64,000 nucleotides of DNA from an uncultured Bacilli bacterium (GTDB lineage Bacteria > Bacillota_I > Bacilli_A > RF39 > UBA660), in contig CAKOLH010000004.1 of NCBI GenBank assembly GCA_934096105.1, positions 1-64,000 on the forward strand, written 5' to 3'. The notes under the pieces are model-generated. The model made no database searches. It was given only the letters and a program-made list of their open reading frames with translations, and was not told where the DNA came from. A program made the translations under genes and the position numbers. Below, piece after piece: positions 37,152-46,862 of the stretch (position 1 is its first letter; each line of letters starts with the position of its first letter).

Positions 37152-37460
37152 ATGAATACTTATATTTTTGATAATAATCAAGATAAAATTAATGAAAAAA
37201 TTCAAATGATTTTTGTAGGAGAGGATACTATATTTGATAAAGAAATTGGTAATATGTATAACTTATATGATTACTTTAGAGATAATAGTTTTAATAGTGA
37301 TAAAATATTATTTTGTAACTTTACTGGTAATCAATTAGAAAAACTTATCATTTATATTTCTAAGTATAAATGTATAGATACTATTCTTGGTTATAATAGT
37401 ATGATTATCAGTAATAAAAAGAAAATAAGAGGTTTAAATTATGCCAAAATGGACAGATGA
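37152..37460 (+). CDS. Small protein before addA, unknown
   Basis: 102 residues, MNTYIFDNNQDKINEKIQMI, no known domain and no membrane segment. GGAGGG stands before the ATG. Its 3' end overlaps addA by 20 bases, so addA is likely coupled to its translation. Confidence 0.6.
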   Translation: MNTYIFDNNQDKINEKIQMIFVGEDTIFDKEIGNMYNLYDYFRDNSFNSDKILFCNFTGNQLEKLIIYISKYKCIDTILGYNSMIISNKKKIRGLNYAKMDR

Positions 37461-40400
37461 GCAAAAAGAGGCTATATATAAAGAAGGGACTAATATTATT
37501 GTATCTGCGGGAGCAGGATCTGGTAAAACAGCTGTTCTAACTGAAAGAGTATTAGAAAAAGTAAAAGGCGGTATTTCAGTAGACAACCTACTTATACTAA
37601 CCTTTACTAAAATGGCCGCTAAAGAGATGCGTGAAAGAATAGGAGAAAAGTTAAAAGAGAATGGTTTTACTAAAGAATTATCTAAACTAGATACTGCTGA
37701 TATAACAACATTTGATGCCTATGCTTTATCACTAGTTAAAAAATATCACTACTATTTAAATCTATCTAAAGATATTAATATTATAGATGCTTCAGTAATA
37801 GGACTATATAAAGAAAAGATGCTTAAAGATATCTTTGAAGAGTTATATACTAGTGAAGACTCTAAGTTTTTAAATCTAATTAAAGAATATGCTTTAAAAG
37901 ATGATAAAGAAATATTTAATTTTATTTTAAATATTAATAATAAATTAGATTTAAAAACTAATAAGAGAGAATATTTAGATAGTTATATAAATGTTAAATA
38001 TAATGAAGAAAATATAGATAAAGATATAGATAACTATATCAAAGTAATATTAGATTTAATTAATAATATTAGAGATTATTTAGAATATATAGATGATAGT
38101 GATTATTTTGATAAGATTTATAAAGTACTTAGTCCTTTGTTATCTTCAGGTAATTATGATGATATTAAACTTAATATAGAAGTTAAACTTCCTATAGCTA
38201 AGGGAGTATCAGATACCACTAAAGAATATAAAGATAAAATATCTAATACTATTAAAGAAATAAAAAAATTAGTCATATATGATAATTATGATAGTATAAA
38301 GAGTGGTATATTAAAGACTAAAGATTATGTAGAAGAAATAATATCTATAATAAAAGAATTAGATAAAAGAGTATCAGAATATAAAAGTAAATATAATTAC
38401 TTTGAATATGGTGATATATCTTCTTATGCAATAGAACTTGTAAAAAATAATACTGAGATAAGAGAAGAAATTAAGAATAATTTAAATGAAATAATGATTG
38501 ATGAATATCAAGATACTAATGATGTTCAAGAAGAATTTATTTCATATATATCTAATAATAATGTCTATATGGTTGGAGATATTAAACAGTCTATATATAG
38601 ATTTAGAAATGCTAATCCATATATATTTAAAAATAAATATGATTCATATAGTAAGAATATTAATGGTATTAAGATAGATCTAAATAAAAACTTTAGAAGT
38701 AGAGAAGAAGTTATTAATAATATTAATTTAATGTTTGATAGAATAATGGATGATACTATTGGAGGCGCCTCATATAGAGTAAGTCATAGAATGGTATATG
38801 GTAATCCTATGTATCAAGGTGATGGTGATAGTGGGGTAAATAATAACTTTGAAGTATATAGTTATCTTAATGAGACAATATTTAAAAAAGATGAAGTAGA
38901 AGCCTTTATAATAGCTAGTGATATTAAAAATAAAATTACTAATGGTTATCCAATCTTTGGTAAAGATACTAAAGGCATTAGAAAGGCTAAGTATAGTGAT
39001 TTTGCTATCTTACTTGACAGTAGTAAATCATTTGAACTATTTAAAAAGATTTTAGAATATAATGATATTCCTACGAGTATTGTAAAGTCAGTTAATTTAA
39101 CTGATGGTGAAGTAATTACTATAATAAAGAATATAATTAGTTTTATTATAAAGATTAAAGATAATGTTATCGATAATGAATTTAAAAAATTATTTATATC
39201 AATAGCTAGAAGTTTTCTCTTTAATTTAGATGATAATATAATATTTGATTATTTTCTAAATAATAATTTTAAAGATAGTGATATTTATAAGATTAGTTAT
39301 AGTATTACTAAGAATTTAGATACAATTAGTTTAGATGAAATAATTAATATAATTATTGATAAATATGATTTTTATAATAAGTTATTTTTACTTGGAGATT
39401 ATTCTTCAAATATTCTTAGAATAGATAAACTAAAAGAAATTACTAGTAATCTAACTAATTTAGATTATGATATATATAAATATAGTGAGTATTTAGGAAA
39501 TATTATAGAAAGTGGCATGAAGATAGAATATAATGTTACAGAAAGTAGTAATAATACAGTAAAAATTATGACTATTCATGCTTCAAAAGGACTAGAATTT
39601 AATGTCTGCTACTACGGGGGACTATATAGTAAATTCAATATTAGGGAAGCTATAAGTAAATTTAGTTATGATGATAAATATGGTATTATTATCCCTTATA
39701 AAGATAAATTCTTATATAGTACTATTTATCATAATTTAAGTTATAGAAACTATGTATTAGAAAATATTAGTGAAAGAATAAGACTCTTCTATGTAGCTTT
39801 AACTAGGGCTAAAGAAAAAATGATATTTATATTACCAGAGAATACTAAAGAAGTTAGTTATATTAATGATATTATTGATGATAGTATCAGATCAAAATAT
39901 AATAGTTTTGCTAGTATTATGTATTCATTAGAATCTATTACTAAGAGTTATTATAAAAATATTGATATTAATAGTATAGGTTTATCTAAAAATTATAATT
40001 TAGTTAAGAATGATAATTATAATAAATTACTTAGTAGAGTAGAAGATAAACTAGACGTCCAAGATATTAATATAGATATTCAAAAAGAAAAAGAAAAATC
40101 TTTTTCTAAGAAGAATATTCATATTACTTCAAAAGAAGAACAGAGTAGACTTGACTATGGTAAGAAAGTACATGAATTATTTGAGTTAACAGACTTTCAT
40201 GATATTAGTAATTTAACTGGTAAGAATAAAGAAATAATAGCTAATTTCTTAGATAAAGTTAATATAGAGAATGCAGATATATATAAAGAATATGAATTTA
40301 TATATGAAGAAGATAATACTACTTATCATGGTATTATAGATTTAATGTTAGTATATAAAGATAATATTAAAATAATAGATTATAAATTAAAGAATATTAG

Positions 40401-40518
40401 TGATGAAGCATATTTAAAACAATTGAATGGTTATAAAGAATACATAGAGAAAAGATTTAATAAACCTGCAGCTATTTATTTATATTCAGTTATTAATAAT
40501 ACTTTAGAAAAATTATAA
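37441..40518 (+). CDS. addA: AddA-like UvrD/Rep-family helicase-nuclease
   Basis: 1025 residues, shorter than the usual 1200. SF1A helicase motifs are plain: WTDEQKEAIY (Q motif), SAGAGSGKTAVLTERV (I), LTFTKMAAKEMRERI (Ia), MIDEYQDTNDVQ (II), VGDIKQSIYRFRNANP (III), TIHASKGLEF (V), FYVALTRAKEKM (VI). The C-terminus has a RecB-type nuclease: YGKKVHELFE, GIIDLMLVYKDNIKIIDYKL, YKEYIEKRF. Catalytic Asp and Lys are kept. Works with AddB in end resection. Confidence 0.94.
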   Translation: MPKWTDEQKEAIYKEGTNIIVSAGAGSGKTAVLTERVLEKVKGGISVDNLLILTFTKMAAKEMRERIGEKLKENGFTKELSKLDTADITTFDAYALSLVKKYHYYLNLSKDINIIDASVIGLYKEKMLKDIFEELYTSEDSKFLNLIKEYALKDDKEIFNFILNINNKLDLKTNKREYLDSYINVKYNEENIDKDIDNYIKVILDLINNIRDYLEYIDDSDYFDKIYKVLSPLLSSGNYDDIKLNIEVKLPIAKGVSDTTKEYKDKISNTIKEIKKLVIYDNYDSIKSGILKTKDYVEEIISIIKELDKRVSEYKSKYNYFEYGDISSYAIELVKNNTEIREEIKNNLNEIMIDEYQDTNDVQEEFISYISNNNVYMVGDIKQSIYRFRNANPYIFKNKYDSYSKNINGIKIDLNKNFRSREEVINNINLMFDRIMDDTIGGASYRVSHRMVYGNPMYQGDGDSGVNNNFEVYSYLNETIFKKDEVEAFIIASDIKNKITNGYPIFGKDTKGIRKAKYSDFAILLDSSKSFELFKKILEYNDIPTSIVKSVNLTDGEVITIIKNIISFIIKIKDNVIDNEFKKLFISIARSFLFNLDDNIIFDYFLNNNFKDSDIYKISYSITKNLDTISLDEIINIIIDKYDFYNKLFLLGDYSSNILRIDKLKEITSNLTNLDYDIYKYSEYLGNIIESGMKIEYNVTESSNNTVKIMTIHASKGLEFNVCYYGGLYSKFNIREAISKFSYDDKYGIIIPYKDKFLYSTIYHNLSYRNYVLENISERIRLFYVALTRAKEKMIFILPENTKEVSYINDIIDDSIRSKYNSFASIMYSLESITKSYYKNIDINSIGLSKNYNLVKNDNYNKLLSRVEDKLDVQDINIDIQKEKEKSFSKKNIHITSKEEQSRLDYGKKVHELFELTDFHDISNLTGKNKEIIANFLDKVNIENADIYKEYEFIYEEDNTTYHGIIDLMLVYKDNIKIIDYKLKNISDEAYLKQLNGYKEYIEKRFNKPAAIYLYSVINNTLEKL

Positions 40519-40568
40519 AAAATATTTCTATATAATATGACTTATGTTATAATTATATAGAAAGTATT

Positions 40569-40642
40569 GCCAAATTAGTTTAGTGGTAGAACAAGGCCCT
40601 CGTAATGCCTAGAGGTAAGTTCGATTCTTACATTTGGCACCA
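40569..40642 (+). tRNA. tRNA-Thr (anticodon CGT)
   Basis: 74 bases. Acceptor GCCAAAT pairs with ATTTGGC, then ACCA is encoded. D stem GTTT/GAAC, anticodon loop CTCGTAA with anticodon CGT (reads ACG), T arm GTAAG-TTCGATT-CTTAC. G1-C72 and C2-G71 are threonine identity pairs. The last anticodon-stem pair (31-39) is a C-T mismatch. Promoter-like ttatgttataat lies upstream. Confidence 0.9.
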
Positions 40643-40660
40643 TTTATTATAAGGAGCTTT

Positions 40661-41023
40661 ATGAAAAATAAATATTTTATAAAAAACATAATTCAGATGA
40701 TTGTACTTTTATTGGTAATTTCTATTTTAAGTTATGTTTTGATTATGACTAGTGATTTATTAACCAAAGTAATGGTGGCAATATTTCTAACCTTTATAAT
40801 TAATCAGTTTTTAATGAATTTATTTTTTATTCTAAATAAAAATAACATAATAGTACTATTTAGGGAAATTAATTTAATATTATTCTTTGTTTATTGGTTC
40901 GGCTTTTTGTTTTATTGGAATTATATTAATATTAATAAGCATGAATATATGTCAGTATTATTCTCAATACCATTTTCATTCATGGGAATATTTGCGCTTT
41001 ATAAAGAATTTAAAAGAAAATGA
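40661..41023 (+). CDS. Small multi-pass membrane protein, unknown
   Basis: 120 residues, MKNKYFIKNIIQMIVLLLV, with four hydrophobic segments (about 10-30, 38-60, 70-90, 100-115) and a basic C-terminal tail. No family recognised. The ATG at 40661 follows AAGGAGC; upstream in-frame codons lie in the tRNA. Followed 14 bases later by a lipoprotein gene. Confidence 0.55.
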   Translation: MKNKYFIKNIIQMIVLLLVISILSYVLIMTSDLLTKVMVAIFLTFIINQFLMNLFFILNKNNIIVLFREINLILFFVYWFGFLFYWNYININKHEYMSVLFSIPFSFMGIFALYKEFKRK

Positions 41024-41037
41024 AAAGGAGACTATAT

Positions 41038-41712
41038 ATGAAAAAAATATTAATAATATTATTTGGAATATTATTTTTGTGTGGCTGCAACTACGATAAA
41101 CAGGTAGAACCTATTAAAGATAATATAACTAATGATAACGAAGAAGAAATAAAAGAAGAGTATAAGGACGATAACCCTATAAAAGTAGGTTTATTTCTCG
41201 CAGAAGATAGTAATTATCATAATAAAAACAAATTAGTGGATACTTATTATACTGATTTTATTAATGGAATAGATATTGGTTCGTTTGAAGTATTTTTTAC
41301 TGATGATAATGTTATTGATGGTAATAGGTTTAAAGATACATGGAAGAAATATTATGATATGTATGATAATATTGATGATTATAAAATTGGATTTAATATT
41401 AAATTTATATTAAAAGATGGTACTAATTATAATGGTAATTTCTTAGAACCTGATGAATATAAATTTGGTGATTATTTCTATGTTTATTTATATGATGATG
41501 TTAATCAGGCTGATGGGGCATTTTATAGTCATTTAGAAGAAATGAATGATAATACTAAGATTACTTCAATTAAGATATATGCTGTCGGTGGTATAGATAA
41601 AGTAGAAAACTTTATACTTACAGTATTTACCTATAAGGATAGTAATGATTTTGATGCTGATGGCAATTATAGAGGCAATTCTATATATGGTATAAGAATA
41701 AAAAGAAAATAG
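41038..41712 (+). CDS. Lipoprotein, unknown function
   Basis: 224 residues. Type II signal: MKKILIILFGILFLCGC, with the lipobox LCGC and the modified Cys at residue 17, then an acidic linker. The mature part is Asp/Tyr/Asn-rich, without a recognised domain. AAAAGGAG lies before the ATG at 41038. Probably co-transcribed with the upstream membrane protein. Confidence 0.7.
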   Translation: MKKILIILFGILFLCGCNYDKQVEPIKDNITNDNEEEIKEEYKDDNPIKVGLFLAEDSNYHNKNKLVDTYYTDFINGIDIGSFEVFFTDDNVIDGNRFKDTWKKYYDMYDNIDDYKIGFNIKFILKDGTNYNGNFLEPDEYKFGDYFYVYLYDDVNQADGAFYSHLEEMNDNTKITSIKIYAVGGIDKVENFILTVFTYKDSNDFDADGNYRGNSIYGIRIKRK

Positions 41713-41741
41713 ATAAGAATTAAATTCTTATCTATTTTTAT
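41711..41741. terminator. Bidirectional terminator between convergent genes
   Basis: AGATAAGAAT at 41711-41720 pairs with ATTCTTATCT at 41724-41733, followed by ATTTTTA. Serves the lipoprotein gene and the convergent gene ending at 41738. Confidence 0.8.
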
Positions 41742-42580
41742 CTAGTTTTTGGTTCACTGCCTAAATCACTTGTATAGTATTCATCTTCGTAATTAGATAG
41801 TGTTTGATTTTCATAAGCCGTTAGTATAGTATTTTGCATCATATTAGTAAATACTTCATTACTAACTTTATTAACAGGATTACCAAACTCATCTGTTTCT
41901 TGTGCATAGTAACCATTAATATTTAAAAATTGACTATAACTTATATAATGGTATAATCCATCAGCATAAGTGACACTTTGAATAAATTTATCAAATTCTT
42001 CATGATTATCAATAGCTAATTTATAAATATAAACTTCCATTGGAGTATCGGCATCTAGAACACAATAATCTTCAACAGTATTATTTCCTATTTTGAACTT
42101 ACCATTTTCCTCGGTTCCAAGACCATATTCTAGTAGAGTATCTTCTCCTAGGTCTACTAGGGTTTGGGTTGCTTTTTGAACTTTTGCATTATCGTGACCC
42201 CTTGATGCAGCAGCCAAAGCAGTAGCACCACCTGCAGTAATAATAGCTGAAATTAACATACCAATAACTGCTTTCTTTAATGTGTTTTCTTTTTTCTTTT
42301 TTGCTCTTTCTTGTTCTTGTTTTAGTCTCTCTCTTTTGTCTTTTAAAAAATCTAAAGTTTGCGTTGGTTTACGGTAGTTTTCTAGTGCTTCATTTAGTTC
42401 TTTTTCTTTTCTCCATTTTTCTAAAACGGCTGCAGGATCAGGATCTTTTCCTCCATCAAATATTTTTCTATTTGGATCATATTTTACTGATTGTTCATTC
42501 TTTTTCTTTGTCATGCTATCAATTTCATCATTTAGTCTTTGATATTCATTAAAAAACTCATTTTTTCTTTTTTCTTCCAT
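41738..42580 (-). CDS. Coiled-coil and single-helix membrane protein, unknown
   Basis: 280 residues, MEEKRKNEFFNEYQRLNDEI. The first 120 residues are charged and coiled-coil-like, rich in Lys/Glu. One transmembrane segment follows (AVIGMLISAIITAGGATALAAA) and an outer acidic domain of 130 residues. The start at 42580 is chosen because AGGAGG lies just upstream on the minus strand. No family recognised. Confidence 0.6.
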   Translation of the reverse strand: MEEKRKNEFFNEYQRLNDEIDSMTKKKNEQSVKYDPNRKIFDGGKDPDPAAVLEKWRKEKELNEALENYRKPTQTLDFLKDKRERLKQEQERAKKKKENTLKKAVIGMLISAIITAGGATALAAASRGHDNAKVQKATQTLVDLGEDTLLEYGLGTEENGKFKIGNNTVEDYCVLDADTPMEVYIYKLAIDNHEEFDKFIQSVTYADGLYHYISYSQFLNINGYYAQETDEFGNPVNKVSNEVFTNMMQNTILTAYENQTLSNYEDEYYTSDLGSEPKTR

Positions 42581-42708
42581 TTCTATTGTCCTCCTAGAAT
42601 AAATATATATTAATTTAAATATAAAGTCAATATTTGTTGACAATAGTTTTACATTTTATGTTTAAAATATTTTCTTTTTAATCATAATAATTATGAAAGG
42701 AGATAAAT

Positions 42709-42927
42709 ATGCAAAATTATAATGTAGTACCTAATATTATTTCAGGTAAAGATTTAGATTATTTATCTGATATGTTTAACTGGAATTATACTGGTTATAA
42801 AGAACTATATAATACATTAGAAAATATATCAGATGATGAAGTTAAAACTATGATAAGTAGAGTTAGTGAAGTATTATATAATAATATGACTAATATTTTA
42901 AATGTACTAGGAGGCTCTTATGAATAA
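42709..42927 (+). CDS. Small acidic protein, unknown
   Basis: 72 residues, MQNYNVVPNIISGKDLDYLSDMFNWNY, no membrane segment. The GKDLDYLSDMFNWNY block resembles small spore- or coat-associated proteins of Bacillota (SDMFxWN), but this is by eye and weak. AAAGGAG before the ATG; overlaps the next gene by eight bases. Confidence 0.5.
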   Translation: MQNYNVVPNIISGKDLDYLSDMFNWNYTGYKELYNTLENISDDEVKTMISRVSEVLYNNMTNILNVLGGSYE

Positions 42928-43234
42928 TAAAATTACTAATCCTAAAACTGAAGTACCTAAAGGTAAGGCATTAAATGATAAAGATTATTTAAATATGACT
43001 TTATCACTACTTAAAGATATGGAAAAGAATTATGCTATATCTTTAACTGAAGCCTCTAATGAGAATTTATTTGCTAAGTATGAAGAAGTATTTAATGTAA
43101 TTAAAAGTCTTCAGAGAGAAGTATTTGAACTAGCCTTTAGAAAAGGCTGGTATGAACTAGAAAAGGCTCCATCTAATAAGATTACTGAAAAGTATAATAC
43201 TTTAAATACTGAGTTTAATGATTTAAATAATTAA
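42920..43234 (+). CDS. Small protein resembling CotF-like coat partner
   Basis: 104 residues. LNDKDYLNMTLSLLKDMEKNYAISLTEASNENLF and the AFRKGWYELEKAP ending recall the short spore coat protein (CotF-like) family, in which a ferritin-like helical bundle carries KGWYxP near the C-terminus. The likeness fits the spore genes elsewhere in the window. GGAGG lies before the ATG; it overlaps the preceding small gene, so the two form a unit. Confidence 0.5.
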   Translation: MNNKITNPKTEVPKGKALNDKDYLNMTLSLLKDMEKNYAISLTEASNENLFAKYEEVFNVIKSLQREVFELAFRKGWYELEKAPSNKITEKYNTLNTEFNDLNN

Positions 43235-43264
43235 AAAATAAGAGCAGACTGCTCTTATTTTAAT
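43233..43264. terminator. Bidirectional terminator
   Basis: AAATAAGAGC at 43236-43245 pairs with GCTCTTATTT at 43251-43260, with A and T runs on each side; serves the gene pair on plus and clpB on minus. Confidence 0.8.
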
Positions 43265-45366
43265 ATTAATTTGTCACTATCTACATCGATAGTAATGGTA
43301 CTACCAAAAGATATTTTATCATTAATGATAGCTTCTGCGATTAGAGTTTCAACATTTCTTTGAACATATCTCTTTATAGGTCTAGCACCATATTTTTCAT
43401 CATATGAAACATTTACAATAAACTCTTTAGCTTTATCAGTTACATCTATTTTAATATTCTTATCTCTTAATCTATATTCAATATCTTTGATAATTTTATT
43501 TAGAATATCATAAACAACATCCTTAGTTAAAGAATTAAATATTATTATTTCATCTATTCTATTAATGAACTCAGGTTTAAAAGTACTTCTTAATTCTTGC
43601 ATTACAAGTTCATTAGCATTATCTTTATTATCTAAGATATATTCACTACCTAGATTAGATGTCATTATTATGATAGTATTCTTAAAATCTACAGTTCTAC
43701 CTTGACCATCGGTTATTCTACCATCATCTAGTATTTGTAGTAGTACATTAAAGACATCGTGATGAGCTTTTTCTATTTCATCAAATAAGACAATAGAGTA
43801 GGGATTTCTTCTTACGGCTTCAGTAAGCTGTCCACCTTCATCATAACCTACATATCCTGGAGGGGCACCAATTAATCTAGCTACTGAATGACTTTCCATA
43901 TACTCAGACATATCTATTCTTATCATATGTCTTTCATCGTCAAATAGTTCATAGGCTAGAGTTCTTGCTACTTCAGTTTTACCAACACCAGTGGGTCCTA
44001 AGAAGATAAATGAACCAATTGGTCTATTTGGATCTTTAATACCCGCTCTTGAACGAATAATAGCTTCAGTTACTAAGTGAATAGCATTATCTTGTCCTTT
44101 TACTCTTTCTTTCATTTTGTCTTCAAGATGTAGTAACTTTTCTTTATCTCCTTCGGCTAATTTAGATACAGGTATATTAGTCCATTTAGATATAATAGCG
44201 GCGATACTTTCTTCATCAACTGTATCTGATAATATTTCTGATTTATTAATTTCTTCAAGAGAAGCTAGTTCTTTTTCTAGTTTTGGTATAGTACCATGTC
44301 TTAGTCTAGCAGCACTTTCTAAATCATAGTTATTTTCAGCAGTCTCTAGTTCAAAGTTAGCACGATCTATTTCTTCTTTCTTTTTACTAATCTTAGTATT
44401 AACGGTCTTTTCTTCTTCCCATTTGGTCTTTAAATCTTTTTCTTTTAATTTAAGATTATCTAGTTCTTTATCTATTTCAATAATTCTATTCTTTGAAATA
44501 TTATCTTTTTCTTTCTTTAGAGCCTCTTTTTCTATTTCAAGTCTCATAATACTTCTTTCTAGATTATCTAGAGCAGTAGGAACTGATTCCATTTGTACCT
44601 TTATAGTAGCGGCAGCTTCATCTACTAGATCGATTGCTTTATCTGGTAAGAATCTATCAGTAATGTATCTATCAGATAGAGTAGCGGCCGCAATTAAAGC
44701 TTTATCTTTAATTGTTACACCATGGAATACTTCAAATTTAGATTTTAGACCACGAAGAATAGTGATAGTATCTAGAACAGTAGGTTCTTTTACTAATACT
44801 TTTTGGAATCTTCTTTCTAATGCAGCATCTTTTTCGATATATTTACGATATTCATTTAAGGTAGTAGCTCCAATACAATGTACTTCACCACGGGCTAGCA
44901 TAGGCTTTAACATATTACCAGCATCCATAGCACCTTCAAGTGCACCAGCACCTACAATCATATGTATTTCATCAATAAACATAATGATGTTACCTTCAGA
45001 GTCTTTTACCTCTTTTAGTACGGCTTTTAGTCTTTCTTCAAATTCACCACGGTATTTAGCACCGGCAACTAAGGCACCCATATCTAGCTCCCAAATAGTC
45101 TTATCTTTTAGATTATTAGGAACATCGCCTTTAATTATTCTTTGTGCCAAACCCTCTACAATGGCGGTTTTACCAACACCAGGTTCACCAATTAATACAG
45201 GGTTATTTTTAGTTTTACGAGAAAGTATTCTAGTAATACTTCTAATTTCTTCATCACGACCAATAACTGGATCAATTTTACCATCTTTTGCAGCCTTAGT
45301 AATATCTCTACCATATTTTTCTAAGGGCTTTTGTAAATTTTCTTCATAAGGATTATTCATATTCAT
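43255..45366 (-). CDS. clpB: ClpB-type disaggregase lacking the N-terminal domain
   Basis: 703 residues. Both AAA+ modules are complete: [13 protein letters not shown] and later [13 protein letters not shown] for Walker [13 protein letters not shown] and [12 protein letters not shown] for Walker B. A long middle coiled coil lies between (about 255-380), as in ClpB rather than ClpC. The N-domain of about 150 residues is missing: the protein opens [21 protein letters not shown]. It resolves protein aggregates with DnaK. The start at 45366 follows GAAAGGAAAG on the minus strand. Controlled by a CIRCE-like site upstream. Confidence 0.93.
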   Translation of the reverse strand: MNMNNPYEENLQKPLEKYGRDITKAAKDGKIDPVIGRDEEIRSITRILSRKTKNNPVLIGEPGVGKTAIVEGLAQRIIKGDVPNNLKDKTIWELDMGALVAGAKYRGEFEERLKAVLKEVKDSEGNIIMFIDEIHMIVGAGALEGAMDAGNMLKPMLARGEVHCIGATTLNEYRKYIEKDAALERRFQKVLVKEPTVLDTITILRGLKSKFEVFHGVTIKDKALIAAATLSDRYITDRFLPDKAIDLVDEAAATIKVQMESVPTALDNLERSIMRLEIEKEALKKEKDNISKNRIIEIDKELDNLKLKEKDLKTKWEEEKTVNTKISKKKEEIDRANFELETAENNYDLESAARLRHGTIPKLEKELASLEEINKSEILSDTVDEESIAAIISKWTNIPVSKLAEGDKEKLLHLEDKMKERVKGQDNAIHLVTEAIIRSRAGIKDPNRPIGSFIFLGPTGVGKTEVARTLAYELFDDERHMIRIDMSEYMESHSVARLIGAPPGYVGYDEGGQLTEAVRRNPYSIVLFDEIEKAHHDVFNVLLQILDDGRITDGQGRTVDFKNTIIIMTSNLGSEYILDNKDNANELVMQELRSTFKPEFINRIDEIIIFNSLTKDVVYDILNKIIKDIEYRLRDKNIKIDVTDKAKEFIVNVSYDEKYGARPIKRYVQRNVETLIAEAIINDKISFGSTITIDVDSDKLILK

Positions 45367-45397
45367 ATATATCACTTTCCTTTCTATTACGATATAT

Positions 45398-45439
45398 ATT
45401 ATACTCCAATAATTAGCAATTGTCAATAGAGATTGCTAA
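45398..45439 (-). promoter_or_regulatory. clpB promoter with CIRCE-like HrcA operator
   Basis: On the minus strand TTGACA (45421-45426), 17 bp, TATAAT (45398-45403). Overlapping it, 45413-45439 reads TTAGCAATT, nine bases, GATTGCTAA, close to CIRCE (TTAGCACTC-N9-GAGTGCTAA). HrcA binding over the -35 box would repress clpB until heat shock. Confidence 0.75.
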
Positions 45440-45501
45440 CATAATAAAAATAATTTACTTTTATTTTAAAGTGTTATATAATTGTTTTGGAGGTAAGAGA
45501 T

Positions 45502-46095
45502 ATGTATTGTTCTAATTGTGGTAATAAATTAAATGGTAATGAAGATGTATGTTTAAAATGTGGAGTTATGGTAAAGAAAGGTACTACTCCTAGTAGTAAT
45601 AATGTAGAAGATAAACCATTAGTTATTTTAAATATTTTATCTTTTATAAATCCAGTAGTAGGTTTAATACTATATTTAAGTCTGAAGAGTAGTACTCCAA
45701 ATAGGGCTAAGAAATGTGGTAAATATGCTATAATTGGTACTATAGTTTCAGTAGTAATTTTTATTATTGCTGGTATTATATTAGCAGTTGCATTAATTAA
45801 CACTGGTAATTCAGAAATAGCTAAATATTCTGATGAGATTAGTCAGAAAGCTATAACAATATATGAAGAAGAAAACAAAGATCAATATACTTGTTATAAT
45901 CTATATAAATTAGATAATAATAGTGATTATGTTGGTAGTGTTTCTATAGATAAAAATGGTAATAATTATATAGTTAAAACTTATATTACTAAAGGTAATA
46001 ATTATTTTGAAGCAAGATATAAGAATAAGAAGAGAACTGGTTTTAGTAATATTATAGATAATAATCCTAGAATTAATTTATATTGTACGGATTAA
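45502..46095 (+). CDS. Zinc-ribbon membrane protein
   Basis: 197 residues. It starts [21 protein letters not shown], a double Cys-x2-Cys zinc ribbon. About 47-63 and 77-103 are hydrophobic and flank a basic loop (DUF4190-like pattern). The rest is an outer domain of about 90 residues. The ATG at 45502 follows TTGGAGG. Function unknown; such proteins are common in Bacillota. Confidence 0.7.
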   Translation: MYCSNCGNKLNGNEDVCLKCGVMVKKGTTPSSNNVEDKPLVILNILSFINPVVGLILYLSLKSSTPNRAKKCGKYAIIGTIVSVVIFIIAGIILAVALINTGNSEIAKYSDEISQKAITIYEEENKDQYTCYNLYKLDNNSDYVGSVSIDKNGNNYIVKTYITKGNNYFEARYKNKKRTGFSNIIDNNPRINLYCTD

Positions 46096-46120
46096 TACAT
46101 ATATAGAAGGAGGAAAATAT

Positions 46121-46525
46121 ATGAAGAAGTTTTTTAAAGAATTTAAGACATTTATAGAAAGAGGTAATGTTATTGATTTAGCAGTAGGTGTAGTAATTGG
46201 TTCTGCATTTACTAATATTGTTAATTCACTAGTTAATGATGTTATTACTCCTACTATTGGGTTAATAATAGGTAAAATTGATTTTAGTAATTTAGTAATA
46301 CCTGGTACACAAATTAAATATGGTTCATTTATTAATAATGTAATTAATTTCTTTATTATTGCATTCTGTATCTTTTTAATAATTAAATTTATTAATAAAT
46401 TAACTTCATTAAAGAAAAAGAAAGAAGTAGATGAAAAGAAAGAAGAATCTAAGAAGAGTAATGAAGAAATATTACTTGAAGAAATACTTAATGAATTAAA
46501 GAAAAATAATAAAAAGAATAAATAA
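46121..46525 (+). CDS. mscL: Large-conductance mechanosensitive channel
   Basis: 134 residues: [41 protein letters not shown] is the MscL first helix, followed by a second helix ([19 protein letters not shown]) and a Lys/Glu-rich cytosolic tail. It opens under sudden osmotic drop. AAGGAGG lies before the ATG, 25 bases after the zinc-ribbon gene. Confidence 0.94.
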   Translation: MKKFFKEFKTFIERGNVIDLAVGVVIGSAFTNIVNSLVNDVITPTIGLIIGKIDFSNLVIPGTQIKYGSFINNVINFFIIAFCIFLIIKFINKLTSLKKKKEVDEKKEESKKSNEEILLEEILNELKKNNKKNK

Positions 46526-46532
46526 TATATAT

Positions 46533-46586
46533 CCTCTTAAGCTTGTAGTCTTAAGAGGCACAATAGAGCCTAGGGTCTCTATTGTG
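46533..46586 (-). repeat. Dispersed tandem-hairpin element, copy 8
   Basis: Stem 46533-46541 with 46550-46558, then 46559-46568 with 46577-46586 around CCTAGGGT. The second loop equals that of copy 4 while every stem pair has changed together. Both copies precede the same duplicated leader cassette. Confidence 0.65.
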
Positions 46587-46609
46587 AAAGTTTATTTTGT
46601 AAATATCTA

Positions 46610-46638
46610 TTGTAAAAATTAATTACTTATGGTATTAT
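46610..46638 (+). promoter_or_regulatory. Promoter of the BspA-like gene
   Basis: TTGTAA 46610-46615, 17 bp, TATTAT 46633-46638; paralogous to the promoter at 19751-19779. Confidence 0.65.
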
Positions 46639-46678
46639 TAGTATGTAGAAAAAAATAAAGAAAAAGGAGGCCCTTCTC

Positions 46679-46759
46679 ATGAATAAAGTAGTAATTAAAA
46701 ACGTTAACTATTTGTTAATTAGGGGGGGGGCTTGTAAGTCTATTAACCTATATAAATAA
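46679..46759 (+). CDS. Leader peptide with nine-G tract (26 aa)
   Basis: The frame MNKVVIKNVNYLLIRGGACK ends at SINLYK. AAAAAGGAGG stands before the ATG. The KNVNYLLIR core is shared with 19853-19954. An uninterrupted run of nine G lies at 46722-46730, inside the frame; loss or gain of one base would stop translation within a few codons. A terminator follows at 46787-46838. Acts as an attenuator leader by layout. Confidence 0.5.
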   Translation: MNKVVIKNVNYLLIRGGACKSINLYK

Positions 46760-46786
46760 AGGGATTATAGATAGTTTAAATATAAA

Positions 46787-46838
46787 GACTATAAGGAAAA
46801 CTAATAGAAATATTAGTCTTTCTTTGTAGTCTTTTTTT
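46787..46838 (+). terminator. Attenuator hairpin before the BspA-like gene
   Basis: 46787-46805 pairs with 46812-46831 over about 16 positions, followed by TTTTTTT. It lies between leader peptide and structural gene. Confidence 0.75.
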
Positions 46839-46862
46839 GTATTATAGAAAAGAGGTATTAAA

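Noticed and set aside
44423..45349. Long plus-strand frame of 308 residues opposite clpB
   Set aside because: It is the antisense shadow of conserved AAA+ coding sequence, Ser/Leu-rich, with no ribosome site.
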